NCBI GenBank assembly: GCA_947373155.1
Contig: CANBWO010000011.1
Coordinates: forward strand, 1 to 33,281
Direction of reading: 5' to 3'
Source of the DNA: Microbacteriaceae bacterium
Lineage (GTDB): Bacteria > Actinomycetota > Actinomycetes > Actinomycetales > Microbacteriaceae
DNA length: 33,281 nt
The position numbers and the translations under genes were made by a program. Positions 26,784 through 33,281 of the stretch are shown here, piece after piece. The notes below the pieces were generated by a model. The model saw only the letters and a program-made list of their open reading frames with translations, did no database searches and was not told the origin of the DNA. Each line of letters begins with the position of its first letter. The stretch's first letter is position 1.

Positions 26784-26860
26784 CGGTTTTCGGCTAGCCA
26801 TTGCCCTGGGGCACCTTATTTTTGGTCCAACCCAAGCAGTATTTGTGAAACGATAGAACC

Positions 26861-27373
26861 GTGCGACTCTTACTAATCCTGCGTGCGGCGGTATGCCTAG
26901 AAGTAGGCCTCATCGTCACGTTTTCGCAGAGCCACAGCATCCAGGTTGGCCTTTTGGCACTTACCAGTTTTGGCGTTGGCTATGCCATGGTCTCCGTCTT
27001 CACCTCCCTGTTGCAGCGCAAGAAACTAGCTGAACTAGACAGCGTGGTTATTACTGCGCTGGCACTAATCGTTGGTCTTGCTGCGGCAAATACTCCTGTG
27101 GATCAGGACCACCTGTGGTTCAGATTGCTGGTGGTGGGTTGGGGCTTGCTTTCCGGCGGCTACGACCTATTCAAGGCTCGCAAGTTAGGCTTCAAGACTC
27201 CTCGTGGCAAGGAGTACAGCGTAAGTGCTGTCTTGGCGTTGGCCCTCGGTCTCTTGTACCTACTCATCCAGTTAGACGAAGTGGGTTCCGTGGGATTCTT
27301 TGGTGCTTACATGATTCTCTGTGCGGTCCATTTTGGAATTTCTGCAGCATCCGAAACCAGTCCAAAGGCTTAG
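26861..27373 (+). CDS. Multi-pass membrane protein, HdeD/DUF308-like by appearance
   Basis: A 170-aa protein with about six hydrophobic segments (approx. 3-20, 26-48, 62-80, 86-102, 122-140, 145-163) and a positively charged loop (DLFKARKLGFKTPRGKEYS) between segments 4 and 5. The pattern of paired short helices resembles HdeD/DUF308 proteins, but no diagnostic motif was recognised. It starts with GTG without an SD, 77 bp after dnaB, so the mRNA may be leaderless. A 73-aa membrane protein follows at 9 nt, probably in the same transcript. Function unknown. Confidence 0.7.
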   Translation: MRLLLILRAAVCLEVGLIVTFSQSHSIQVGLLALTSFGVGYAMVSVFTSLLQRKKLAELDSVVITALALIVGLAAANTPVDQDHLWFRLLVVGWGLLSGGYDLFKARKLGFKTPRGKEYSVSAVLALALGLLYLLIQLDEVGSVGFFGAYMILCAVHFGISAASETSPKA

Positions 27374-27382
27374 GGTTAAACA

Positions 27383-27604
27383 ATGACCAATCCAAATACC
27401 AAAATCGGCGTGAACGTTTACCTGGCTCTGTCTTTCATCTCTGCCGTAGTGGTTGGTCTTATTGCTTGGGGAGGCTTGCGCGACCTGGGCAAGACTCTGA
27501 TCTGGGCTGGCGTCACTTTTATCGTTGTTTTGGTTGGAATCGCAACCTTGGCACTCACCGTGAAAGACGACGAGCACGATCCGAATCAGCCGCGCCTCAA
27601 GTAG
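27383..27604 (+). CDS. Small two-helix membrane protein
   Basis: A 73-aa protein with two membrane segments (about 9-29 and 36-58) and a charged C-terminal tail (KDDEHDPNQPRLK). AGGG lies about 7 nt before the ATG, 9 nt after the previous gene. No family recognised. A bidirectional terminator follows it at once. Confidence 0.72.
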   Translation: MTNPNTKIGVNVYLALSFISAVVVGLIAWGGLRDLGKTLIWAGVTFIVVLVGIATLALTVKDDEHDPNQPRLK

Positions 27605-27620
27605 CACGCGAAAAACTTAG

Positions 27621-27657
27621 AAAAATACCCCGACTCAAATCGAGCCGGGGTATTTCT
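27621..27657. terminator. Bidirectional intrinsic terminator between convergent genes
   Basis: A 10-bp stem, AAATACCCCG (27623-27632) with CGGGGTATTT (27646-27655), extends inward by CTC/GAG after one mismatch. Plus-strand continuation is TCTTC after the TTT of the stem; minus-strand continuation is TTCTAAG after five T. It can stop both the small membrane-protein operon and purB. Confidence 0.88.
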
Positions 27658-27672
27658 TCGCTGAAACCAGCG

Positions 27673-29061
27673 TCACTTCTGAATGCGTGCCGCCAAATCT
27701 GATGCCACGCCAACATAGGTCTGTGGCTTTAGAGCCAGCAGTCGGTCTTTGGCTTCCTGCTGAAGATCAAGGCCGTTCACAAAGGTGATTAGGTCCTCGC
27801 CACCGATTCGCTTGCCACGGGTAAGTTCCTTGAGTAGTTCATAAGGGTTGCTAATGTTGCTGCGCCCAGCGGCAACCTCGGCACGAATCACGGTCTGAAT
27901 GGCCTCGCCAAGTACTTCCCAGTTCTCCAGAAGGTCACTGAGTAGCACGCTCTCGCTGAGCTCCAACTGCCCAAGTCCGCGGGTTACGTTGTCCAGAGCC
28001 AAAACAGAGTGCCCAAGACCCAGACCGATGTTGCGCTGCGATGAGGAGTCGGTTAGGTCGCGCTGCATACGGCTCGTTACCAGGGTCTGAGCCAGACTCT
28101 CCAGAATGGCGTTGCTCAGTTCAAGGTTGCTTTCCGCGTTTTCAAAACGAATCGGGTTCACCTTGTGTGGCATGGTGCTGCTACCGGTAGCACCGGCTAC
28201 CGGAATCTGCTTGAAGTAGTTCAGGCTGATGTAGGTCCAGACATCGGTGCATAGGTTGTGCAAAATTCGGTTGAACAAGGCCACCGATGAATACAGTTCT
28301 GCCTGCCAGTCGTGCGATTCAATCTGAGTGGTCAGCGGGTTCCAGGTAAGCCCCAGACCCTCCACGAAAATTTGTGATTCTGCTACCCAGTCAACGGTTG
28401 GCGCCGCAACCACGTGGGCGCTGAAAGTTCCGGTGGCACCGCTGAACTTACCAAGGTACTCGGCAGATTCGATTCGGGTGATCTGGCGCTGCAGGCGGTA
28501 GATGAAAACAGCAATCTCTTTGCCCATGGTGGTAGGGGTGGCTGGTTGGCCGTGGGTGCGGCTAAGCATTGCTACCTGAGCGTATTGCGCGCTCATCTGA
28601 CGCAACTTGGTAAGCAGCGCCTCGGCCTTGGGAAGCCAAACCTGGTTGATTGAATCTCGTACCGTCACTGCGTAGGACAGATTGTTGATGTCCTCGCTGG
28701 TGCATGCAAAGTGGGTTAGTTCCAGAAGGTCGGTTCGACCCAACTGGGTAAGGCGCTCGCGGATGTAGTACTCGATCGCCTTCACGTCGTGCTGGGTAAC
28801 CGCCTCGGTCTTGGCCAGCTCGGCAACATCGGCGTCGCCAAAGTTAGTCACCAATGCCCTAAGTGTTGCAATCTCGGTTTCGCTAAGTGCGCGACCAGTG
28901 CTCAGTACGTCGCGGTTGGCTAGGTGAATCAGCCACTCGACCTCTACATGGATGCGGGCTCGGTTGAGTCCGGCTTCGGAAAGGTGCAGGCCAAGGTCTG
29001 ATACTGCGGCGCGGTAGCGCCCATCTAGAGGACTTAGCGGCTGGATTGAAAGATTACTCAC
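27673..29061 (-). CDS. purB: Adenylosuccinate lyase
   Basis: A 462-aa fumarate-lyase-fold tetramer that cleaves SAICAR and adenylosuccinate in purine synthesis. I chose the GTG at 29061 (VSNLSIQPLSPLDGRYR), since the family begins at LSPLDGRY; the frame stays open to a TTG at 29142 but that part has no family likeness and overlaps the divergent gene. Motifs: HFACTSEDINN (about 117-127), SRTHGQPATPTTMGKE (about 167-182) and the signature GSSTMPHKVNP (about 293-303). The length and the ENAESN variant after the signature resemble the E. coli PurB group. CAAAAT lies 7 nt before the GTG and could be the -10 of a leaderless mRNA. Confidence 0.96.
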   Translation of the reverse strand: MSNLSIQPLSPLDGRYRAAVSDLGLHLSEAGLNRARIHVEVEWLIHLANRDVLSTGRALSETEIATLRALVTNFGDADVAELAKTEAVTQHDVKAIEYYIRERLTQLGRTDLLELTHFACTSEDINNLSYAVTVRDSINQVWLPKAEALLTKLRQMSAQYAQVAMLSRTHGQPATPTTMGKEIAVFIYRLQRQITRIESAEYLGKFSGATGTFSAHVVAAPTVDWVAESQIFVEGLGLTWNPLTTQIESHDWQAELYSSVALFNRILHNLCTDVWTYISLNYFKQIPVAGATGSSTMPHKVNPIRFENAESNLELSNAILESLAQTLVTSRMQRDLTDSSSQRNIGLGLGHSVLALDNVTRGLGQLELSESVLLSDLLENWEVLGEAIQTVIRAEVAAGRSNISNPYELLKELTRGKRIGGEDLITFVNGLDLQQEAKDRLLALKPQTYVGVASDLAARIQK

Positions 29062-29162
29062 CCCTCTATTTTGCCCTATCCACAATGCCTGCCTCGGGCG
29101 GGTTATGAACGGGTTTGAATCCTGGGGGTTTATCGCCGCCAATCGCCTCGCAAATTAGAAGC

Positions 29163-29354
29163 GTGATACCCGCCATTCAGACCCTGAACTGGGCTAAAAA
29201 CTTGCTAACAGCCGCACACCCTTCATCGCTGGGATGGCAGGGACCGGCGGCGAACCAGTTGGCAAACAAACTACAAGAAATCCTGCACCAAATAGATTCG
29301 GCCTCCAGGGCAATCGAGTTGGTTTGGCTCGCAGAGCTGGCGCTGGAGGTCTGA
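29163..29354 (+). CDS. Small helical WXG-like protein
   Basis: A 63-aa protein beginning with GTG at 29163 (VIPAIQTLNWAKNLLTAAHP); the open frame extends upstream to 29115 but no ribosome binding site supports that. It looks like a helix, a turn with LGWQGPAAN (WQG at 25-27), and a second amphipathic helix (QLANKLQEILHQIDSASRAI) - the hairpin layout of WXG100 proteins, but shorter than their usual 100 residues. It is divergent from purB and lies 16 nt before an alpha/beta hydrolase gene, with which it presumably forms an operon. CAAATT 7 nt before the GTG could be a leaderless -10. No formal family match is possible here. Confidence 0.6.
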   Translation: MIPAIQTLNWAKNLLTAAHPSSLGWQGPAANQLANKLQEILHQIDSASRAIELVWLAELALEV

Positions 29355-29370
29355 AATTACTCAAAGAATC

Positions 29371-30432
29371 TTGGCCGATACTTTGGAAATCCAGAGGATT
29401 GCCGCCGTAGTTAGTTCGGCAATTATTGCCCTGGAAACCGAGGTGTTGAGCGCGCTTAGTCTCAGGCCCGTTTCGGGGGCAATCGCGTTAGCCGAAGTTG
29501 CGATTTTGCTGCAAAAGCTCAACCACCTCAGAGATTCTTGCCTTGCGGCGGCTAACTCCTACGACAGTTGCGAGCACTCGGTTCCCCTGAAACTACAAGA
29601 TCTTGTGGCTACCGCGGTTCCGAACCTTGTGGCAACTGCTGTGCCTGTCTTGGCTGCGGTAGCCAGCCAACAGGCGTCTGTAATCCCCGGATTTAGTCGA
29701 GCAAATGTTTTTGCTGATCGCAAAGGTACATTCAGCCAGGTTGCCCCGGGTAATCTGCCAGATTTGTTGGCTCGGCTACAATCCACCGAACACCCGCAAG
29801 CTTTGCTCAGAGTGGAGCAGGTGCACACCTCTTCGGGAGCACGAGAGTTTATGGTTTACATTCCGGGAACGCGGCAGATGTCTTTTGTGCCAACTAATAA
29901 CCCCTTTAACCTCACCAGCGCCGTAACTGCGATTGGTGCCACCGGTAAAGCTGCCTCGGAACGATCCGTTTTACTTGCGCTGAATAAGGCGGGCATTGGT
30001 TCTGTCAAGGGAGACACCGTTACCCTGGTCGGATACTCGCAAGGGGCGACCATCGCTGCAAACATTGCAAGCCGGCCACAGAGGTTCAACGTTCGTGGTT
30101 TGGTTTCGATAGCCGGACCCATATCGGCTCGCGACCTACCGCCATCGCTAAATGTGGCTGCACTTGAAAACTCCACTGATCCGGTGCCGTGGCTGGATGG
30201 TTCGGCCAACCCTGCTTCTGGAAATCTGGTAACGGCGCACATCGAGACGCCAACCGGATTAAACGGCCACGACCTGGTGGGTTACGGCCTAGACGCCAAG
30301 CGAATCGAAGGCAGCGATGCCGGGTTTGCCGCTTTCAAGCGAAAACTACAAGAAATCCTGCAGCCCAATCAAGGCAAGGCGGTGACCGGTGCCTGGTATG
30401 AACTCACCCAGAATCCTTGGCCTAAGTTCTAG
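29371..30432 (+). CDS. Alpha/beta hydrolase with helical N-terminal domain
   Basis: A 353-aa protein in three parts. Residues 1-70 are two predicted helices ending in YDSCE (64-68), a YxxxE pattern. Residues 78-100 are a hydrophobic Ala/Val/Pro linker with a tandem repeat (DLVATAVP/NLVATAVP). Residues 145-330 are an alpha/beta hydrolase: nucleophile Ser223 in GYSQG, probable acid Asp270 in STDPVPW, and His300 in GHDLVGYG. No signal peptide. The TTG start is uncertain: the best SD, GGAGGT at 29345-29350, is 20 nt from it but 5 nt from an in-frame ATT at 29356. Context with the WXG-like protein resembles type VII secretion substrate pairs. Esterase, lipase or peptidase activity cannot be told apart. 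Confidence 0.75.
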   Translation: MADTLEIQRIAAVVSSAIIALETEVLSALSLRPVSGAIALAEVAILLQKLNHLRDSCLAAANSYDSCEHSVPLKLQDLVATAVPNLVATAVPVLAAVASQQASVIPGFSRANVFADRKGTFSQVAPGNLPDLLARLQSTEHPQALLRVEQVHTSSGAREFMVYIPGTRQMSFVPTNNPFNLTSAVTAIGATGKAASERSVLLALNKAGIGSVKGDTVTLVGYSQGATIAANIASRPQRFNVRGLVSIAGPISARDLPPSLNVAALENSTDPVPWLDGSANPASGNLVTAHIETPTGLNGHDLVGYGLDAKRIEGSDAGFAAFKRKLQEILQPNQGKAVTGAWYELTQNPWPKF

Positions 30433-30517
30433 CCATGCCACTTTGGATTTGGCGGTTCTAGCCACGTCCGCTTTGAGATGAGGGGCCAAGCCACGACCGC
30501 TTTGAGTTTGGGTACGC
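30431..30517. repeat. Three tandem imperfect 29-bp repeats
   Basis: Units start at 30431, 30460 and 30489, each exactly 29 bp. Each begins AGCCAYG followed by a CCRCTTTGR core and a G-rich tail. Units 2 and 3 are most alike. They fill the gap between the convergent hydrolase and holin-like genes and overlap the last two bases of the hydrolase stop. There are no spacers, so this is not a CRISPR array. Confidence 0.75.
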
Positions 30518-30523
30518 GACAAC

Positions 30524-30949
30524 CTAGAGAATACGCAGAATCTTGAACGACCAGCGAGCAAAGAAACTGGACACGCTCATCACAATGGCTCCCAAAATGG
30601 CCCAACCGAAAGCAGCCCAGGTAAGACCGCTGGCACCAAAGCCATCGATGCTAAGTCCGCCACCGTGAATCTGGTTGCTCAAGAAGGTCACAAAAATCAG
30701 GATTCCGCCATTGATGGCAAAGGAGATCAAGCCAAAGGTGAGGATATAAATGGGGAACGCCAGAACCTTGATTACCGGTGCAACGATGGCGTTCACAAAC
30801 CCAAAGATCGCGCCAATCAAAAGGTACGAAAGAATCAGGAACCACTCATTGGTGCCACCGTAGGGATGCATGGCAATTGCGGGCACCACAATCGTGGTCA
30901 GCCAAAGACCCAAGCCGTTGATAATACTTCCAACTACAAAACGCTTCAT
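30524..30949 (-). CDS. Phage_holin_4_2 family (mycobacterial-type) membrane protein
   Basis: A 141-aa protein with four membrane segments (about 5-25, 35-55, 62-88, 108-130). NAIVAPVIKVLAFPIYILTF and the following segment are the typical core of the Phage_holin_4_2 family, which is widespread in bacterial chromosomes and despite its name is not tied to prophages. Nothing phage-like surrounds it. It has no SD; AAGAAT lies 7 nt before the ATG. It is divergent from pdhA with only 38 bp between the starts. Function unknown. Confidence 0.85.
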   Translation of the reverse strand: MKRFVVGSIINGLGLWLTTIVVPAIAMHPYGGTNEWFLILSYLLIGAIFGFVNAIVAPVIKVLAFPIYILTFGLISFAINGGILIFVTFLSNQIHGGGLSIDGFGASGLTWAAFGWAILGAIVMSVSSFFARWSFKILRIL

Positions 30950-30974
30950 GGTTAGATTCTTTCACTTTCACAAG

Positions 30975-30980
30975 TAAATT
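30975..30980 (+). promoter_or_regulatory. Predicted -10 element for a leaderless pdhA mRNA
   Basis: TAAATT followed by 7 nt and then the GTG at 30988 fits a TANNNT -10 with the start codon at or near the transcription start. There is no SD in the 38-bp gap. The element overlaps the alternative TTG at 30979, which argues against that start. Confidence 0.45.
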
Positions 30981-30987
30981 GGTTTAT

Positions 30988-32193
30988 GTGAGTACCCAAG
31001 ACGCCTCGAATGTACCTATGGTGCAGTTCCTTTCTCCGGACGGCAAGCTGCATGTGCCAGAAGAATGGGCACACTATGGTGAATACCTAAATCGCCTAAC
31101 CGAGGCCGATTACCTCAAGTTTTACCGCGACATGGCGCGCATTCGCCGTTTCGACAACGAGGCCACTGCGCTTCAGCGCCAGGGTCAACTGGGTCTTTGG
31201 ATTCCGGCGATTGGCCAAGAGGCAGCACAGATTGGTTCGGGCTACGGAGTTGGCTCAAACGACCACATTTTCCCTAGCTACCGCGAACACGGTGTGGCCT
31301 TAACCCACGGAATCGACCTGATGTCGATTCTGAAGATGCTGCGTGGTGTTAACCACGGCGGTTGGAACCCAGACGAAACTCGTTTCCACCTCTACGCAAT
31401 CGTGCTTGGCTCACAGGTATTGCACGCCACCGGCTACGCCATGGGTGTGAACTTTGATGGCCATGTTGCTACCGGTAACCCAGAGGTAGACCAGGCCGTA
31501 ATCACCTACTTTGGCGATGGCGCAACCGCAGAGGGCGATGTCTCCGAGGGTCTGCTTTTCGCGGCTATCAACAAGACCCCGCAGGTATTTTTCTGCCAGA
31601 ACAACCAGTGGGCAATTTCTAGTTCTACCGCCAGCCAAACCACCGTGCCGCTTTATCGTCGCGGTGAAGGCTTTGGAGTCAACGGAATTCGCATCGATGG
31701 AAACGACGTTCTGGCTAGCTATGCGGTGACCGCAAAGCACATGGATGATGCCCGCAACGGCCTTGGCCCATACCTGATTGAGGCTCTGACCTACCGCATT
31801 GGTGCACACACCACCAGCGATGACCCAACCAAGTACCGCACCAACGAGGAAGTTGAGTACTGGAAGGCGCGCGATCCATTGAAGCGCCTAGAGATTTTCC
31901 TGCGTGAGCAGGGTGTTGGTCAGGTTTTCTTCGACGACGTGGCTGCCTCGGGCGACGCCCTAGCCGAAGAGATTCGCCTGGCTACCTTTGCGTTGCCAAA
32001 CCCACCGTTTGAAACCATGTTCAACCACGTTTACAGCGAACCTCACCCGCTGATCGAGGAACAGATGGCCTGGCTTGAGAACTATGAGGGATCCTTCGAA
32101 GCCGAGGGTCACCTAGCGCACCAGACCAGCTCGATTCAGATTATCGAGACCAACGATGTGATTCAGGTAAACCACGAAGGCGGTGCCGCATGA
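30988..32193 (+). CDS. pdhA: 2-oxoacid (pyruvate or branched-chain) dehydrogenase E1 alpha subunit
   Basis: A 401-aa thiamine-diphosphate subunit that decarboxylates a 2-oxoacid and passes the acyl group to E2. The ThDP motif starts GDG (176-178, GDGATAEGDVSEG) and ends NN (205-206, QNNQWAIS). The phosphorylation-loop region YRIGAHTTSDDPTKYR and SYREHG (97-102) are conserved. I chose GTG 30988 over an in-frame TTG 9 nt earlier. It overlaps the E1 beta gene as ATGA. The two-subunit E1 next to E2 resembles branched-chain complexes and the pyruvate complexes of some Actinobacteria; substrate is not decided by the sequence. Confidence 0.92.
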   Translation: MSTQDASNVPMVQFLSPDGKLHVPEEWAHYGEYLNRLTEADYLKFYRDMARIRRFDNEATALQRQGQLGLWIPAIGQEAAQIGSGYGVGSNDHIFPSYREHGVALTHGIDLMSILKMLRGVNHGGWNPDETRFHLYAIVLGSQVLHATGYAMGVNFDGHVATGNPEVDQAVITYFGDGATAEGDVSEGLLFAAINKTPQVFFCQNNQWAISSSTASQTTVPLYRRGEGFGVNGIRIDGNDVLASYAVTAKHMDDARNGLGPYLIEALTYRIGAHTTSDDPTKYRTNEEVEYWKARDPLKRLEIFLREQGVGQVFFDDVAASGDALAEEIRLATFALPNPPFETMFNHVYSEPHPLIEEQMAWLENYEGSFEAEGHLAHQTSSIQIIETNDVIQVNHEGGAA

Positions 32194-33173
32194 GCAACTT
32201 TGTAGAAATGCCAATCGCCAAGGCAATCAACGCGGGTCTGCGCCAGGCAATGGCTCGCGACCCTAAAGTTTTGTTATTCGGAGAGGACATCGCTGAACTT
32301 GGCGGTGTTTTCCGTGTCACCGAGGGCATTCTGAACCAGTTCGGCCCCAAGCGAATCATGAACTCCCCTATTGCGGAGTCCGGAATCGTGGGAACCGCTA
32401 TTGGCCTGGCCATGCGTGGCTACCGTCCGGTGGTCGAGATTCAGTTCGATGGCTTCATTTTTCCCGCTTTCGACCAGATCACCACTCAGCTGGCAAAGAT
32501 GCAGAACCGCTCCGAAGGTTTCCACCAGATGCCAGTGGTTATTCGCGTTCCATTCGGCGGCGGAATCGGTGCTGTTGAACATCACAGCGAAAGCCCGGAG
32601 GCATATTTTGCTCACACCGCCGGTTTACGCGTGGTTAGCCCAAGCAACCCGAACGACGCCTACTGGATGATTCAGCAGGCAATCGCCAGCAACGATCCAG
32701 TTATGTTCTTTGAGCCAAAGCGTCGGTACTGGCAAAAGGGCCCGGTAAACCTAGACACAGCACCGATGCCGCTGCACGCGGCTCGCGTCTTGCGTGAGGG
32801 AACCAGCGCCACTATTGCTTGCTACGGACCCATGGTTACCGTTGCTCTTCAGGCTGCCGAAATCGCGGCCGAGGAGGGCATCAGCCTAGAGGTAATCGAC
32901 ATTCGCAGCATTTCGCCGATTGACTTCACCACCATTGTTGACTCCGTCAAAAAGACTGGTCGTTTGGTGGTGGCCTCAGAGGCAAGCAACTTTGTGAGCG
33001 TGGCCGGTGAAATCGCGGCACGCGTTGCAGAGCAAGCTTTCTACCACCTTGAGGCACCGGTGCTTCGAGTTGGCGGATTCGACGTTCCTTATCCACCAGC
33101 CAAACTCGAAGAACTGTTCTTGCCAGACGCCGACCGCATCCTTGAGGCTGTCGACCGAATTTTGGCCTACTAG
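32190..33173 (+). CDS. pdhB: 2-oxoacid dehydrogenase E1 beta subunit
   Basis: A 327-aa partner of the alpha subunit. Typical motifs are [20 protein letters not shown] (28-47, with the ThDP-activating Glu of the beta subunit further on), [33 protein letters not shown] and [20 protein letters not shown]. The C-terminal transketolase domain has [12 protein letters not shown]. Length is normal. Start is coupled to pdhA (ATGA), and the E2 gene follows after 13 nt. Confidence 0.95.
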   Translation: MSNFVEMPIAKAINAGLRQAMARDPKVLLFGEDIAELGGVFRVTEGILNQFGPKRIMNSPIAESGIVGTAIGLAMRGYRPVVEIQFDGFIFPAFDQITTQLAKMQNRSEGFHQMPVVIRVPFGGGIGAVEHHSESPEAYFAHTAGLRVVSPSNPNDAYWMIQQAIASNDPVMFFEPKRRYWQKGPVNLDTAPMPLHAARVLREGTSATIACYGPMVTVALQAAEIAAEEGISLEVIDIRSISPIDFTTIVDSVKKTGRLVVASEASNFVSVAGEIAARVAEQAFYHLEAPVLRVGGFDVPYPPAKLEELFLPDADRILEAVDRILAY

Positions 33174-33186
33174 GAGGCAACCCCAA

Positions 33187-33281
33187 ATGAGCCAGACTGC
33201 TTTCTTTAACTTGCCAGACGTTGGCGAAGGCCTGACCGAAGCCGAGATCGTTTCTTGGAAGGTCAAGCCAGGCGACGCAGT
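33187..33281 (+). CDS. Dihydrolipoamide acyltransferase (E2), 5' part
   Basis: The first 31 codons are in the window: [20 protein letters not shown] then [11 protein letters not shown]. This is the start of a lipoyl domain ([22 protein letters not shown]), the swinging-arm carrier of E2. AGGAGG lies 9 nt before the ATG and overlaps the pdhB stop. The gene is cut by the window end, so lipoyl-domain number and the catalytic domain cannot be seen. Confidence 0.93.
   Translation, partial: MSQTAFFNLPDVGEGLTEAEIVSWKVKPGDA

Noticed and set aside
26801-26830. Terminator after dnaB (TGCC/GGCA hairpin followed by TTATTTTT)
   Set aside because: Only 4 bp of stem; the T-rich tract is suggestive but the hairpin is too small to support a call.
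27115-27702. 195-codon plus-strand frame across the two small membrane-protein genes
   Set aside because: Out of frame with two better supported genes and runs through the bidirectional terminator into purB antisense.
29062-29142. N-terminal extension of PurB to TTG 29142
   Set aside because: The family starts at LSPLDGRY; the extension has no family pattern and covers the promoter of the divergent gene.
30431-30517. CRISPR-like array
   Set aside because: The 29-bp units are contiguous without spacers and diverge from one another; no cas gene is in the window.
30524-30949. Prophage remnant suggested by the holin-like protein
   Set aside because: The Phage_holin_4_2 family is common in chromosomes; no integrase, attachment site, lysin or tail gene is nearby.

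Overview
This is the replication-origin region of an actinobacterial chromosome. The gene order fits the Microbacteriaceae, and the moderate GC with short intergenic gaps suggests a small-genome aquatic lineage of the Rhodoluna/Aquiluna type; the genus is an inference. Evidence for the group: dnaA-dnaN-recF-DUF721-gyrB-gyrA-DUF3566-tRNA-Ile-tRNA-Ala runs leftwards and rpmH-rnpA-yidD-yidC-jag-rsmG-parA-parB runs rightwards. The NUDIX/DUF6049-like/murJ/trxB/trxA block and pcnA then follow, as in other Actinobacteria. GTG and TTG starts are common and several genes lack a Shine-Dalgarno (SD) sequence.

Layout. 1-183: two tRNA genes (minus). 267-8200: gyrase, clamp and recF cluster (minus). 8219-8561: dnaA-dnaN gap with DnaA boxes, palindromes and an AT-rich tract, the likely oriC. 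8562-9977: dnaA. 9984-10417: a second DnaA-box cluster upstream of dnaA and the rpmH promoter. 10418-15477: rightward ribosome/membrane-insertion/segregation operon with two of the three parS sites. 15474-17710: aminotransferase and a D-Ala-D-Ala-ligase-like gene (minus). 17808-21837: thioredoxin system, MurJ, a secreted membrane-anchored protein and a NUDIX hydrolase (minus). 21881-23299: pcnA. 23414-25072: rpsF-ssb-rpsR-rplI, with a probable S6:S18-type leader and a strong terminator. 25115-25430: a striking DnaA-box array in front of dnaB. 26861-27604: two small membrane-protein genes. 27673-29061: purB (minus). 29163-30432: a WXG-like small protein plus an alpha/beta hydrolase. 30433-30523: a 3 x 29-bp tandem repeat. 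30524-30949: a holin-4-2-like membrane protein. 30988 to the end: E1 alpha, E1 beta and the start of E2 of a 2-oxoacid dehydrogenase.

How it works together: initiation (DnaA, oriC), helicase loading and unwinding (DUF721/DciA-type protein, DnaB), processivity (DnaN), repair (RecF, SSB), supercoiling (GyrAB) and segregation (ParA, ParB, parS) are encoded within about 26 kb. Most of the window is ordinary core genome. The parts most worth a second look are the roughly 11-bp-phased DnaA-box array before dnaB, the WXG/hydrolase pair that carries type-VII-substrate hallmarks, parS sites built into start regions of rsmG and parA, a 66-aa ORF translationally coupled to parA, and two enzymes or RNA-binding proteins (Ddl-like, Jag) with altered key motifs. 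No mobile element, prophage or CRISPR array was seen.
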